From: Rhizobiales bacterium 65-79
Lineage (GTDB): Bacteria; Pseudomonadota; Alphaproteobacteria; Rhizobiales; Rhizobiaceae
Direction of reading: 5' to 3'
DNA length: 64,000 nt
NCBI GenBank assembly: GCA_001896885.1
Contig: MKRJ01000028.1
Span: forward strand, 1-64,000
Both the position numbers and the translations under genes were made by a program. The notes under the pieces were generated by a model. That model searched no databases. It saw only the letters and a program-made list of their open reading frames with translations, and was not told the origin of the DNA. Below, one piece after another: positions 8,899 through 17,282 of the stretch. The stretch's first letter is position 1; each line of letters starts with the position of its first letter.

Positions 8899-9336
8899 TC
8901 ACGTCTTCTCCGGTGCGGTCTGCGGCTGCTGGTCCTGCCGGAAATTCTTGTCGAAATCCTTGGCGATATCGATGAAGCGGCGGAAGAACCGCTCCATGAT
9001 ACCGAGCGTCCGGTCGACCTGCTCGTCGGACGGCAGGAGATCCTTCGGCGAGACCATCCGCTTTTCGAGATCCGCCACGCGGCCTTCGAGTTTGTCGATT
9101 TTCTGGTTCAGGCGATCGATCTCGCCCTGCGGCGCCTGCTTCTCCTCCGTGGCAGGGCGGCAGGTGAGCTGGTCCGATTTGTTGTCGCACAGGGAAATCT
9201 GGCCGGTCTCGCTGTCGAGCCGGGCGAAGCCATCTCCGGATTTCTGGAAAACATAGCGTCCCGTCTGGTCGGCATGGGCGGCGGACGCGGCCAGCATCGC
9301 CGCCATCGACAGTCCCAGGAAACAGGCCATTCGCAT
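8899..9336 (-). CDS. secreted coiled-coil protein, hypothetical
   Basis: The 145-aa product starts with a signal peptide (hydrophobic LGLSMAAMLAASAAHA, likely cleaved after HADA-type small residues near position 22). It continues with a short beta-rich part containing two Cys (CDN...LTC), a coiled coil at about 68-96 (IDRLNQKIDKLEGRVADLEK) and a helical tail RFFRRFIDIAKDFDKNF. It is probably periplasmic or membrane-associated. The start at 9336 is set by a strong GGAGG seven bases upstream. Function unknown; similar proteins are widespread as uncharacterised proteins in Hyphomicrobiales. It is convergent with hslO and divergent from the DUF952 gene. Confidence 0.7.
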   Translation of the reverse strand: MRMACFLGLSMAAMLAASAAHADQTGRYVFQKSGDGFARLDSETGQISLCDNKSDQLTCRPATEEKQAPQGEIDRLNQKIDKLEGRVADLEKRMVSPKDLLPSDEQVDRTLGIMERFFRRFIDIAKDFDKNFRQDQQPQTAPEKT

Positions 9337-9429
9337 GTCAGCCTCCGATTTTTCTCCCAGCATAACGCATTGGGACATTGTTTTGTGCCCGAATTGCGGT
9401 ATGGCCCAGCCATCGGGGACGAGGGCGCG

Positions 9430-9774
9430 ATGGTCACGATCTACAAGATAGTCACGCAAGCCGAGTGGCGCGAGGCCGAAAGGGATGGCGTTTTCCGCGG
9501 CGCGCCGGTCGATCTCGCCGACGGATTCATCCATTTCTCGACCGCATCCCAGCTCGCCGAAACGGCAGCCAAACACTTTGCCGGCCAGGACGACCTGCTT
9601 CTGGTGGCGGTCGACGAGGATGCGCTCGGCACCGCGCTGACATACGAGGTCTCGCGCGGCGGGGCGCTTTTCCCGCATCTCTACGCCGACCTTCCGCTCG
9701 CCGGCGTGCTGTGGGCGGAGCCGCTGCCGCTCGGCGCCGACGGCGTGCACCGCCTCCCTGTCATGGATCGGTGA
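9430..9774 (+). CDS. DUF952 family protein
   Basis: A 114-aa protein of the DUF952 family. It shows the family start TIYKIVTQAEWREAERDG and the conserved GFIHFSTASQLAETAAKHF segment, followed by LVAVDEDALG and LFPHLYADLPL. The fold is expected to be small and cytoplasmic; the biochemical role is unknown. The start at 9430 fits where family similarity begins; frames extending upstream do not match. Its stop overlaps the pyrD start (GTGA), so the two genes are coupled, an order seen in other rhizobia. Confidence 0.85.
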   Translation: MVTIYKIVTQAEWREAERDGVFRGAPVDLADGFIHFSTASQLAETAAKHFAGQDDLLLVAVDEDALGTALTYEVSRGGALFPHLYADLPLAGVLWAEPLPLGADGVHRLPVMDR

Positions 9775-10856
9775 GCGGCGTGTTCGACAGGCTCGGACGC
9801 CATCTCCTTTTCGCGCTCGACCCCGAAACGGCGCATGGGCTTTCCATCGCCGCTCTGAAGAGCGGCGTGCCGCTCTGCGCCGGCGGACAGGCGAGCGAGC
9901 GGCTTCGGACCCGCATCGCCGGCATCGATTTCCTCAACCCGCTCGGCATGGCGGCCGGCTACGACAAGAACGCCGAGGTGCCGGACGGCCTTTTGCGACT
10001 CGGCTTCGGCTTTGCCGAGGTGGGAACGGTGACGCCGCTGCCGCAGCCCGGCAATCCGCGCCCCCGAATCTTCCGGCTGGAGGGCGAGCGGGCCGTGATC
10101 AACCGGCTCGGCTTCAACAATGAGGGGCACGAGCGAGCGTTGGCGCGGCTTGCCCGCCGCCGCCCCCGTGGCGTGATCGGCGTCAATATCGGCGCCAACA
10201 AGGACAGCGTCGACCGCATCGCCGACTACGAACTTGGCGTCCGCCGCTTCGCCGGAATTGCCTCCTATCTGACCGTCAACGTTTCCTCGCCCAACACGCC
10301 CGGCCTGCGCAATCTGCAGGGGCGCGAAATGCTCGCCGAACTGCTCTCGCGCGTCATGACCGCGCGGGACGCCGGCGCCGGCGAAGCGGCCAGGACCCCA
10401 ATCTTCCTCAAGATCGCGCCCGATCTCGACGAGGCGGAACTCGACGACATCACCGCCGAACTCGTCGGCAACGCCGTGGACGGCCTGATCGTCTCAAACA
10501 CGACGATCGGCCGGCACGGCGTCCGGAACGATCCTCGCGCGAAGGAAACCGGCGGTCTTTCCGGCCGGCCGCTGTTCCGCCGCTCGACCGCCATGCTCGC
10601 GAAGATGCGCCGCCGCCTGGGGGCGGACATGCCGATCATCGGCGTCGGCGGGGTCGATTCCGCCGAGACGGCGATCGAGAAGATCCGCGCCGGCGCCGAT
10701 CTCGTGCAGCTTTATACGGGCTTGATCTATGGCGGTCCGTCGCTGCCGGGCAGGATCGTGCGAGGCCTCGATCGCTTCGCGGAAGCCGAAGGACTGAAGA
10801 GCCTGCGCGAGATGCGCGACAGCCATCTTGCCCGCTGGGCCGACGAGCCGCTCTGA
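9771..10856 (+). CDS. pyrD: dihydroorotate dehydrogenase (quinone), class 2
   Basis: PyrD oxidises dihydroorotate to orotate in pyrimidine synthesis, passing electrons to the quinone pool at the inner membrane. The 361-aa length and the N-terminal amphipathic extension (LGRHLLFALDPETAHGLSI) mark class 2. FMN and substrate motifs include MAAGYDKNAEV, NRLGFNNEG, GVNIGANKDS, the active-site NVSSPNTPGLRNLQ with the catalytic Ser, and IGVGGVDSAETAIEKIRAGA. The start is taken as GTG at 9771, which overlaps the DUF952 stop; another GTG lies at 9780. Confidence 0.93.
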   Translation: MSGVFDRLGRHLLFALDPETAHGLSIAALKSGVPLCAGGQASERLRTRIAGIDFLNPLGMAAGYDKNAEVPDGLLRLGFGFAEVGTVTPLPQPGNPRPRIFRLEGERAVINRLGFNNEGHERALARLARRRPRGVIGVNIGANKDSVDRIADYELGVRRFAGIASYLTVNVSSPNTPGLRNLQGREMLAELLSRVMTARDAGAGEAARTPIFLKIAPDLDEAELDDITAELVGNAVDGLIVSNTTIGRHGVRNDPRAKETGGLSGRPLFRRSTAMLAKMRRRLGADMPIIGVGGVDSAETAIEKIRAGADLVQLYTGLIYGGPSLPGRIVRGLDRFAEAEGLKSLREMRDSHLARWADEPL

Positions 10857-10868
10857 CGGCTTTCGAGC

Positions 10869-10995
10869 CACCTGCCCCGCCCGGCCGCTTCGCGGCCACC
10901 CTCCTCTCGAAGGGGAGGGAAAAGCGGCGACTCCGCGCCTTTCCTCCACCTGAAAGGGGGAGGTGCCGCCGAAGGCGGCGGAGGGGGTGAATTGC
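10869..10995. repeat. intergenic palindromic repeat, copy 2
   Basis: A second copy of the element seen at 8750-8873, between pyrD and the MATE gene. It has CCACCCTCCTCTCGAAGGGG, a GC-rich centre around GCGGCGACTCCGCGCC, then CCTGAAAGGGGGAGGTG and a terminal GGAGGGGGTG. The two copies share layout and blocks but are clearly diverged. Confidence 0.65.
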
Positions 10996-11029
10996 GGCCA
11001 AGGCAATTGGAATTTTCTTGATACGACCC

Positions 11030-12328
11030 TCAGGCGAAGGTCGTGCGGATGCGCCTTGGCAGGACGGAGAGCAGGCTGAGGCCCCTGACGATCAGGAAGA
11101 TGTGCAGCGCTGCCCACAGCCCGATATTGCCGAACGCTTTCCCGAGCCCGATCAATGCTGCGAGATAGACCACGAAGGAAAGCAGCATCATGTTGCGCAT
11201 GTCGCGCGACCACGTGGCGCCGATGAAAACGCCGTCCATCTGAAAGGCGAGCACGCCGGTAACCGGCGTCAGCGCTGCCCATGGCATGAAGGCGTAGGCC
11301 ATCTCGCGCACGTCCGGCGCGGTGGTGACGAGCCGCACCAGTGAGTCGCCGAAGAAAAGGCATACGGTCGAGGCAGCGATCGCCAGCCCGAAACCCCAGA
11401 TCATGGTGAGCCGCACCGCGCGGTCGAAGGCGAAGCGGTAACACGAGCCGATGGCGCGGCCGGTAAGCTGTTCCGCCGCCGTGGCGAAACCGTCGAGGAA
11501 ATAGCCGGCGACGAGGAAGAAGTTCATCAGCACCGCGTTCGCGGCCAGCGCCAGCGTTCCCTCCTGCGCGCCCTGCCGGGTGAACAGGGCGAAGGCGGCG
11601 AGCAGAGAGAAGGAGCGGATCATGATGTCGCGGTTGACCGACACCATGCGCAGGAAGGCGGCCATGTCCATGAGCCGGCTTCTCGGCAGCGGCGGCAGCT
11701 TGCGGAAGCGCCGGAGCACGTAGCTCATGCCGATGATCGTCGCGGCGAACTCGCCGCCGACGCTCGCCCAGGCGACGCCCGCGACGCCCCAGCCGAGTTC
11801 GAGCCCGAGCAGGATGCAGAGGATGATGTTGGTGCCGTTCAGCACGACCTGCAGCATCAGCCCGAGCCCGCCCTGGCCGCGTCCGAGCACATAGCCGAGC
11901 ACCGCGTAATTGATGAGCGAGAACGGCGCCGCGAGCATGCGGATGCCGATATAGAGATGCATCGCCCCGGTGACGCGCGGCCCGGCATCCATGAACCAGG
12001 AGCCTGCGAGCGCGATCAGCGGCCCGAGAAAGGCGAGCACGAGGCCGCAGGCGAGGGCGATCGAGAAGGCGTGCCAGAACGCCGCCTGCTCGCCCTCCGG
12101 ATCGGCGCGGCCGAAAGCCTGCGCGACGAGCCCCGTCGTGCCGGAACGCAGGAAGTTGAAGGTGGTGAAGACGACGTCGAAGACGATGGCGCCGGCGGCG
12201 AGACCGCCGAGAAGCGCGGCATCGCCCAACTGGCCGACGACCGCCGTAGCGACGATGCCGAGCAGCGGCGTCGTCACATAGGCGAGCGTCATCGGCACGG
12301 CGATCGAAAGCACGAGCCGGTTGGTCAC
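11030..12328 (-). CDS. MATE family efflux transporter (DinF-like)
   Basis: A 432-aa multidrug-and-toxin-extrusion transporter with about 12 predicted membrane segments. It belongs to the DinF subgroup, as shown by SIAVPMTLAYVTTPLLGIVATAVVGQLG at the first helix, the repeat FTTFNFLRSGTTGLVAQAFG, and VAGYFLDGFATAAEQLTGRAIG in the second half. It likely exports organic compounds in exchange for cations; the substrate is unknown. The start is GTG at 12328. Family similarity appears to extend about four residues upstream (RPFE), but no standard start codon is present there. The neighbouring DUF6460 gene is on the same strand. Confidence 0.85.
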   Translation of the reverse strand: MTNRLVLSIAVPMTLAYVTTPLLGIVATAVVGQLGDAALLGGLAAGAIVFDVVFTTFNFLRSGTTGLVAQAFGRADPEGEQAAFWHAFSIALACGLVLAFLGPLIALAGSWFMDAGPRVTGAMHLYIGIRMLAAPFSLINYAVLGYVLGRGQGGLGLMLQVVLNGTNIILCILLGLELGWGVAGVAWASVGGEFAATIIGMSYVLRRFRKLPPLPRSRLMDMAAFLRMVSVNRDIMIRSFSLLAAFALFTRQGAQEGTLALAANAVLMNFFLVAGYFLDGFATAAEQLTGRAIGSCYRFAFDRAVRLTMIWGFGLAIAASTVCLFFGDSLVRLVTTAPDVREMAYAFMPWAALTPVTGVLAFQMDGVFIGATWSRDMRNMMLLSFVVYLAALIGLGKAFGNIGLWAALHIFLIVRGLSLLSVLPRRIRTTFA

Positions 12329-12391
12329 CTCGAAAGGTCGGATCGCCTGCTGGTCCAGCTTTACGTCTCCAGACCCGCGGGCGGGCGCGGG

Positions 12392-12667
12392 TCAGCGCCG
12401 GTAGCTCAACACCCGCAGGATGATGAATGCCGGCACTACTATAGCCGCGCCGAGCAGGAAATAGGCCACGAAGCGGTCGATCGCCCGGAAACCCATGTTC
12501 CACAGGTGCCAGAAGAAGTCTCGGACGGCCCAATAGATATCGTAGGGCGTCCAGCCGAGGGCGCTCATGAGGATGCCGACGATGAAGGAAACGACGATCA
12601 GCTTGAACAGTACGCGCAGCGGACTGTCGCCGAGGAAGCGGTTGAGACTGCCGTCCAAATCGGTCAC
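12392..12667 (-). CDS. DUF6460-like small membrane protein
   Basis: A 91-aa inner-membrane protein with two predicted transmembrane helices (VLFKLIVVSFIVGILMSALG and YFLLGAAIVVPAFIILRVL) separated by an aromatic segment (IYWAVRDFFWHLWNMGFRAI). The NRFLGDSPLRVLFKL start matches the small family known as DUF6460. Function unknown. It lies 60 bp upstream of the MATE gene on the same strand. Confidence 0.75.
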   Translation of the reverse strand: MTDLDGSLNRFLGDSPLRVLFKLIVVSFIVGILMSALGWTPYDIYWAVRDFFWHLWNMGFRAIDRFVAYFLLGAAIVVPAFIILRVLSYRR

Positions 12668-12939
12668 TCCTTTGGCCTGGTCACCGCGAGATACGCATTC
12701 GGAGGCGCGGCTTCAAGCCTGAAGCACGAGGCGGACCGTCCTGGCGAGGGAGAGTGACGCGCGGGCCGGGCGGGACAGGAACTCGCCTGCCGTTTCGTTG
12801 GCCAGGGTGAGAAGCCGGAGAAATCTACCCTGTTTTCCTTGCCGCCGGGTCCGGCTGACGCGGCCCGCGCATCTTTCCGCAGAACGGCGGACCGACCTCG
12901 TGGTTCCCTTGGGATGATCGAACGGCTAGGGCCTGAAGA

Positions 12940-13185
12940 TTATCTTTCACGCAATTCCGAAGGCGCATGGTTCGGCGGATAGATGCTCCTGATGCAGAAA
13001 TTTCCCATATATACATAATAGCATTTCCAGCCCGGTTCGGAGAAAGGTTCCCCGACTACGAAACCCCCCGGCCTCCACAACAGGAAAGCGCACAGGCCGC
13101 CGATGAGAACGGCCGAGAAGACGATGCCGGGAATATCGCGACGATCGATATAAGACCATGTCGGGCGCTTGAGGCGAAATCGCAT
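12940..13185 (-). CDS. small membrane protein, hypothetical
   Basis: An 81-aa product starting MRFRLKRPTWSYIDRRDIPG, with one transmembrane helix (IVFSAVLIGGLCAFLLW) and a short extracytoplasmic tail holding two Cys (WKCYYVYMGNFCIRSIYPPN). The start at 13185 is supported by GGAGG and GGAG upstream. It is the last host gene before the prophage end at 13363. The insertion lies in its probable upstream region, so its promoter may have been separated from more distal elements. No family recognised. Confidence 0.5.
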   Translation of the reverse strand: MRFRLKRPTWSYIDRRDIPGIVFSAVLIGGLCAFLLWRPGGFVVGEPFSEPGWKCYYVYMGNFCIRSIYPPNHAPSELRER

Positions 13186-13357
13186 CTCCGCGTACCTCCG
13201 ACTGGAATATGGTCGTTCGCGGTAGTCGTTCCCAACTTTTCCAGGAAACATGGTTGCCGGATTGGTTGGGCTGGCCCGCTCTTTACGGCGCGCTGGCGCC
13301 ATTCAGCCGGGAACAGGGCTGTCGAGCGTGCAGAAACTTCCTGTCCGCCGCAAAAAG

Positions 13358-13362
13358 AAACG
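13358..13362. repeat. 5-bp target-site duplication AAACG, left
   Basis: AAACG abuts the prophage terminus on this side, and the identical AAACG abuts the other terminus at 59754-59758. Mu-family transposition duplicates 5 bp of target. The reconstructed empty site reads AAAAAGAAACGGATTTTG. Confidence 0.9.
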
Positions 13363-13387
13363 TGTAGCGCGCAACTTCGATTGGCAT
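13363..13387 (+). repeat. phage late-gene terminus with transposase-binding site 1
   Basis: The phage starts TGTAG and then carries CGCGCAACTTCGATTGGCAT (13368-13387). The same 20-bp motif recurs 3 bp later and, inverted, at the opposite end, as expected for MuA end-binding sites. Confidence 0.85.
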
Positions 13388-13390
13388 GAT

Positions 13391-13410
13391 CGCGCAACTT
13401 CGGTTGGCAT
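13391..13410 (+). repeat. transposase-binding site 2 of the late-gene terminus
   Basis: CGCGCAACTTCGGTTGGCAT is a one-mismatch copy of the terminal repeat, spaced 23 bp from the first (two helical turns). It is the exact reverse complement of 59594-59613. Confidence 0.85.
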
Positions 13411-13497
13411 CAATTTATCGGCCGTTCAACGGGTCTTTCAGTCGGATTCGACAGCCCGCGTCTGCCGGTGCAGCATCGGCGCCGGAGGACGGGGGAA

Positions 13498-13725
13498 ATG
13501 CTCAAACTCTCAATGGCCGCGGGCATCGCCGCGGCGCTGGTGTTGCCGGGCTCGGCAGCGACGCTTCGGTTCCCGTTCGAGCGGCCGCAGTCGTCCGTCC
13601 CGATGACCCCGATCCCCGTCCAGGGATGCTGCAAGGTCTGCCACAAGGGCAAGGCCTGCGGGAACACGTGCATCGCCCGCGATCGCGAATGCCACGCCGG
13701 CGCGGGCTGCGCCTGCGACGGGTGA
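13498..13725 (+). CDS. small Cys-rich secreted protein (phage cargo)
   Basis: A 75-aa product with a cleavable signal peptide (LSMAAGIAAALVLPGSAA) and a Cys-rich mature end with the pattern CCKVCHKGKACGNTC...C...C-C-DG, eight cysteines in about 30 residues. It is probably exported and stabilised by disulfides or bound metal. Similar Cys-rich small proteins occur in rhizobial genomes without known function. The start at 13498 is preceded by a purine-rich GGGGGAA. It lies just inside the late-gene terminus, on the strand opposite to the lytic genes, so it fits a lysogenic-conversion gene. Confidence 0.65.
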   Translation: MLKLSMAAGIAAALVLPGSAATLRFPFERPQSSVPMTPIPVQGCCKVCHKGKACGNTCIARDRECHAGAGCACDG

Positions 13726-13853
13726 GCGGCTAGTCGCACCAGTGCTCCTTGTGGCCAAGCCACGGGCTGGCGAGGCCCTCACCGACCACCGTCGTGGTCA
13801 TGGTTTTGCCTTTCAGGATGTGGTTAGGTCAGATATTTCGCGAAGGACGACGA

Positions 13854-14363
13854 ATGAAACTCTCGGTGTTCACGCTGCTGGCGCTATTGGCCGCAGCTCC
13901 TGCGCACGCCACCGAGGCGGACGTGTCGGTGTGCTTCACGCCAGCCCAGAAATGCGAGCCATTGATCGTTCAGGCGATCGATGAGGCCAAAAGCTCGATC
14001 AGCGTGCAGGCCTACGTCTTCTCCTCCTTCCCGATCATCCATGCGCTGGAGCATGCCGAGCAACGGGGCGTCGAAGTGCTCGTCATCCTGGACAAGGTCA
14101 ACGACCGGGAATATTCCGCCGCTACGCTCTTGCAGGCCTTCAACATCCCCGTCTGGATAGATTACGAGCCGAAGATCGCCCACAACAAGGTGATCGTCAT
14201 CGACGACTATCTGACGATCGGAGGATCGTTCAATTACACCTTTGGCGCCGAAAATCGGAACGCCGAGAATGTGACCTTCATCCGATCCAAGGCCATCGCC
14301 GACGAATATCTTGCGAACTGGAACAGCCGCCTCAAGGCCTCGCGTGTGTTTGGCGAGAAGTGA
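13854..14363 (+). CDS. phospholipase D-superfamily nuclease (Nuc-like), secreted
   Basis: A 169-aa protein with a signal peptide (VFTLLALLAAAPAHA) and a single phospholipase-D HKD motif: HNKVIVIDDYLTIGGS fits HxK(x)4D(x)6GS. Size and single motif match the bacterial Nuc-type endonucleases that act as dimers, so it probably degrades nucleic acids or phosphodiesters in the periplasm or outside the cell. The start at 13854 was chosen for the GAAGGA sequence upstream and the signal peptide; the frame is open further upstream without similarity. It is encoded on the plus strand at the phage terminus, next to the Cys-rich peptide, and may be a passenger gene. It could attack incoming DNA, but that is inference. 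Confidence 0.8.
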   Translation: MKLSVFTLLALLAAAPAHATEADVSVCFTPAQKCEPLIVQAIDEAKSSISVQAYVFSSFPIIHALEHAEQRGVEVLVILDKVNDREYSAATLLQAFNIPVWIDYEPKIAHNKVIVIDDYLTIGGSFNYTFGAENRNAENVTFIRSKAIADEYLANWNSRLKASRVFGEK

Positions 14364-14405
14364 CGGCCGCTTGGATCGTGGAATACGTCTTCATCATGGC
14401 CTCCA

Positions 14406-14921
14406 TCAGGATATCGCCGGCCACCGGCTCTCGGCGTCGAAATCCGCCGGAATTGGGTCGAGCGCCTTGATCGTCCACGACGCCGCATAGAGCGCGCTGA
14501 CATAGGCGGCCGACTGCTGCCACAGCTCCAGCATCTCGGGCGGCGTGAGATCGTGGTCGGCGTTGTTGCCGTCCCTGAACGTGGTGAGCGTCGTGGTATC
14601 GCCGGCGGCGATGCGAAGCTGCGCGCCGAGGGCCAGATTGGTCAGGTTGCGGGCATCCTCTTCCCGGCCGGTGACCGCAATCCCGTTGATCGTCTTGCCC
14701 GCCACGATGCGCCGGTCGCGCTCCGCGTTCACATCAACGTTCGATATGAACGGCCCGCGCAGCCCATACGGCCGCAGCACGTCCGAAAGTTCTTCCTCGG
14801 TGTTGATCGTCGTGAGATGCGCGCCTTCAGGAAGCGCCTCGACATAGGCTGCCGCCTTGCTTGACCAATAGTCGGATCGGCCGGCCACCTGCCAGTACCA
14901 GTCAAAGGGGTCGAAAAACAT
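14406..14921 (-). CDS. phage tail-fibre assembly or accessory protein, hypothetical
   Basis: A 171-aa product, last gene of the late operon. It starts MFFDPFDWYWQVAGRSDYWSS, and its C-terminal half holds a helical domain (LTPPEMLELWQQSAAYVSALY) of a type common in phage proteins that follow tail-fibre genes (DUF4376-like). The start overlaps the fibre gene stop as ATGA. Probably a tail-fibre chaperone or minor tail component; exact role not recognised. Confidence 0.6.
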   Translation of the reverse strand: MFFDPFDWYWQVAGRSDYWSSKAAAYVEALPEGAHLTTINTEEELSDVLRPYGLRGPFISNVDVNAERDRRIVAGKTINGIAVTGREEDARNLTNLALGAQLRIAAGDTTTLTTFRDGNNADHDLTPPEMLELWQQSAAYVSALYAASWTIKALDPIPADFDAESRWPAIS

Positions 14922-15859
14922 CAGATGTATAGCCCTCCCGTCGAAGTCGTCCCGGCCGCGCTGCCCGGAATGAATGTCGCGCCCGCTCCGCCGGTCTCCA
15001 GGATGCCGTTTGTGTTGGCGACATAGCGTTGGCCGGTGACCGAGAACGCTCCGACCGAAAAGGTGCAGAACCATACCTGGACATAGCCGGCCGCCCGAGC
15101 CGAGAAGAATTGGGCGACGCTGATGTTCGCCGAAATCGTGATGGTACGTCCCTGGAAAGCGATATCGGCGTGGATGGCGTCGAAGGCCTGCTGGAGGGTT
15201 CCGGCCGAGATCGAGAAATTGCCTTCCGCTTCCAGCAACGCCCCCTCTTCAGCGCGAACATGCTGATTGCGCGAGGTGCCGCCGAAGTCGAAACCCCCTA
15301 TCGAAATCGCCGCGTTTCCGGTGATCTGCATGCCGATGCCGCCATCCGAACCGGCGAGGCCCATATTGGTCAGACGCCACTTCGAGAAGTTGTTGTTGGC
15401 GGTGATATGGGCCACCGACGACGAGGTGGCTCCGGCTCCGGTGATGAGCGACGGCAGGGCGCCGACCGTCCGCTTCAGCGTCGCCGTCTCGTTGAAGAAG
15501 CCCGCCCCGAGATTGATCGTCGCCTGGTATATCGACGTATCGAGCGAGGCGACGGTGTCGACGGCCTTTTGCACTGTTGCGAAAGCCGTTCCGCTGGTCA
15601 GGCCGTCATTCGTGTCGGACCCGGTGGTCGTCACATAATAGATTCGCGCGGCAGTCAGGACTTCGCGGCGGGCGACCCACGCCGTGTCGTAGTCCGTGCC
15701 GCTCGCCTTCACCAGCGCCTGGCCTTTCGAGCCTCCCGCCGCCACGCCCGGGGCGGAGGCGCCGCGCAGGCCAGGCCCGCCGGTGACGATGCGATATGGG
15801 GCATCGTCCTTCCTGACGATCTCGAATTCGCCTCCCGATGCGATGGTCACAAGGGTCAT
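14921..15859 (-). CDS. phage tail fibre or spike protein
   Basis: A 312-aa structural protein. The N-terminal 60 residues look like a tail-attachment region. Next comes IYYVTTTGSDTNDGLTSGTAFATVQKAVDTV, the signature seen at the entry of right-handed beta-helix tail spikes and pectate-lyase folds, then Gly/Ser/Thr-rich strands ending in SAAGTTSTGGLYI. It likely contacts the host surface. ATGA overlaps link it to both neighbours. Confidence 0.7.
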   Translation of the reverse strand: MTLVTIASGGEFEIVRKDDAPYRIVTGGPGLRGASAPGVAAGGSKGQALVKASGTDYDTAWVARREVLTAARIYYVTTTGSDTNDGLTSGTAFATVQKAVDTVASLDTSIYQATINLGAGFFNETATLKRTVGALPSLITGAGATSSSVAHITANNNFSKWRLTNMGLAGSDGGIGMQITGNAAISIGGFDFGGTSRNQHVRAEEGALLEAEGNFSISAGTLQQAFDAIHADIAFQGRTITISANISVAQFFSARAAGYVQVWFCTFSVGAFSVTGQRYVANTNGILETGGAGATFIPGSAAGTTSTGGLYI

Positions 15860-16197
15860 TGTCCGGTGATCCCCTTTTCAATCACCACCGTGCCGTAGCC
15901 GAGCGGGTCGCGCAGCTCGCCGGTGATGCGGATGAGGTCAGCCAGATAGGTTCCGGGTTCGACCGAGTACGTGCCGATCGAGAGGGTGATCACGCCGTTC
16001 GCGAGATCGGTCGACAGGATACCGCCGTTCTCCGTCGTCAGGCTCGCCGCGGCGGCCTCGTCGTCGGCCGAGCGCTTCAGGTCCATGCGGAAGGTGTCGC
16101 CGGTGAAGTCGTAGGCAACCTTGTCGCGATCGGTGAAGGTCAGCGGCTGCTGATAGTCCGCGTTGTCGCGGACGGTCCACTTGAATTCCCAGCTCAT
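15856..16197 (-). CDS. phage tail protein, hypothetical
   Basis: A 113-aa product (MSWEFKWTVRDNADYQQPLTF...) made mainly of predicted beta strands, located between two fibre genes with start-stop overlaps on both sides. The pattern (a polarised strand set with DFTGDTFRMDLK and YLADLIRITG) resembles small phage proteins that decorate or connect fibres. No catalytic motif. Confidence 0.6.
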   Translation of the reverse strand: MSWEFKWTVRDNADYQQPLTFTDRDKVAYDFTGDTFRMDLKRSADDEAAAASLTTENGGILSTDLANGVITLSIGTYSVEPGTYLADLIRITGELRDPLGYGTVVIEKGITGQ

Positions 16198-17282
16198 CCG
16201 ACCGTCCTCACCCTGACCTCGCCGCGCGCGCCGGATGCGTTTCCGCCGCCGCCGCCGCCGGGCGGCGAGCCGTTGGCGCCGACGTTGCCGCCGTTGCCGC
16301 CGAAGAGAGAGAGTCCGCCGCTGCCGCCGCCGGTGCCTCCGCCGCCCCCGCCCGCGCCGCCATAAACGGAGCGGCCGCCGGCGCCCCCATTTCCGTTGCC
16401 GCTGGCGCGCCAGCCGCCGCCTCCACCGCCTCCGCCGAAATAGCCGTCGGACCCGTCTCCGCCCGCCCCGCCGGCGATGCCCGATCCAGCGCCGCCGATG
16501 CCGGCGAGCAGGCCCGCCGTACCCGCCGTGCCGTTTGAGCTGCCATTGCCGCCCGTCACGAATGGGCCACCCCCGCCGCCGCCGCCGCCGCCGATACTGC
16601 TGCTCCGATCGCCACCCTTGCCGCCGCCATAAGCGGTGAGCCATGCGCCAAAGGAAGAGTTGCCGCCGGCCACGCCTGCGGCCGCCGCGCCGGCGACGGT
16701 CACCACCTCCGACGCCGAGAGGTCGCCGGCGCGCAACACGAGGCGCTTGTATTCGCCGCCGGCGCCGCCACCCGCATTGGTGGTCGCCCCACCGCCCGCA
16801 CCGCCGCCCCAGCCCTCCACGATGACGATGGCGCCGTCCGGCGTTCCGGCCGGCTTGTTCCAGGTGCCGGAGGCGGTGAACACCTGATAGTCGGCGATGC
16901 GCTTCTGGCCGGACGTGCCGTAAACCCGCATGGCCGTCCCGTCGAAAGCAAGAAGATAACGCCGGCCGGTCTTCAGCAGCGCGGCGCCGATCGCCGAGCC
17001 ATCATCATCGACCAGGTCGACCGGGTCCTCATCGCCGATGGCGATGGTGGCGGGGCCGGTGTTGTCCGCCGCGGCCTCCAGCCAGAAATTCATGCCCGTC
17101 TGCAGCCCGTCGGGCAGCACCGGCGCGACGGTCGCGGTGATGGCGTCGCCGGTGCCGGCGATATCGGCCAGCGGAATAACCGAATTGCCCCACAGGCCGG
17201 TGAGCTCCTCCTGGATGGCCTCGGCGAAGGCAGTGCCGGTGACGCCGATACCGCTGGTAGGGATAAGCCTGTCGATCGTCAT
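16194..17282 (-). CDS. glycine-rich tail fibre protein
   Basis: A 362-aa late protein. Residues 1-140 form a mixed N-terminal domain, followed by YQVFTASGTWNKPAGTPDGAIVIVEGWGGGAGG, a segment common to phage fibre tips. From about residue 165 to the end the chain is extremely rich in Gly (runs such as GGGGGGGGG), with scattered Ala, Ser and Asn, as in the polyglycine sandwich tips of adhesins. This end probably binds the receptor. The start is at 17282, overlapping the gene above by 4 bp. Low-complexity DNA here is prone to assembly or length variation. Confidence 0.75.
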   Translation of the reverse strand: MTIDRLIPTSGIGVTGTAFAEAIQEELTGLWGNSVIPLADIAGTGDAITATVAPVLPDGLQTGMNFWLEAAADNTGPATIAIGDEDPVDLVDDDGSAIGAALLKTGRRYLLAFDGTAMRVYGTSGQKRIADYQVFTASGTWNKPAGTPDGAIVIVEGWGGGAGGGATTNAGGGAGGEYKRLVLRAGDLSASEVVTVAGAAAAGVAGGNSSFGAWLTAYGGGKGGDRSSSIGGGGGGGGGPFVTGGNGSSNGTAGTAGLLAGIGGAGSGIAGGAGGDGSDGYFGGGGGGGGWRASGNGNGGAGGRSVYGGAGGGGGGTGGGSGGLSLFGGNGGNVGANGSPPGGGGGGNASGARGEVRVRTVG

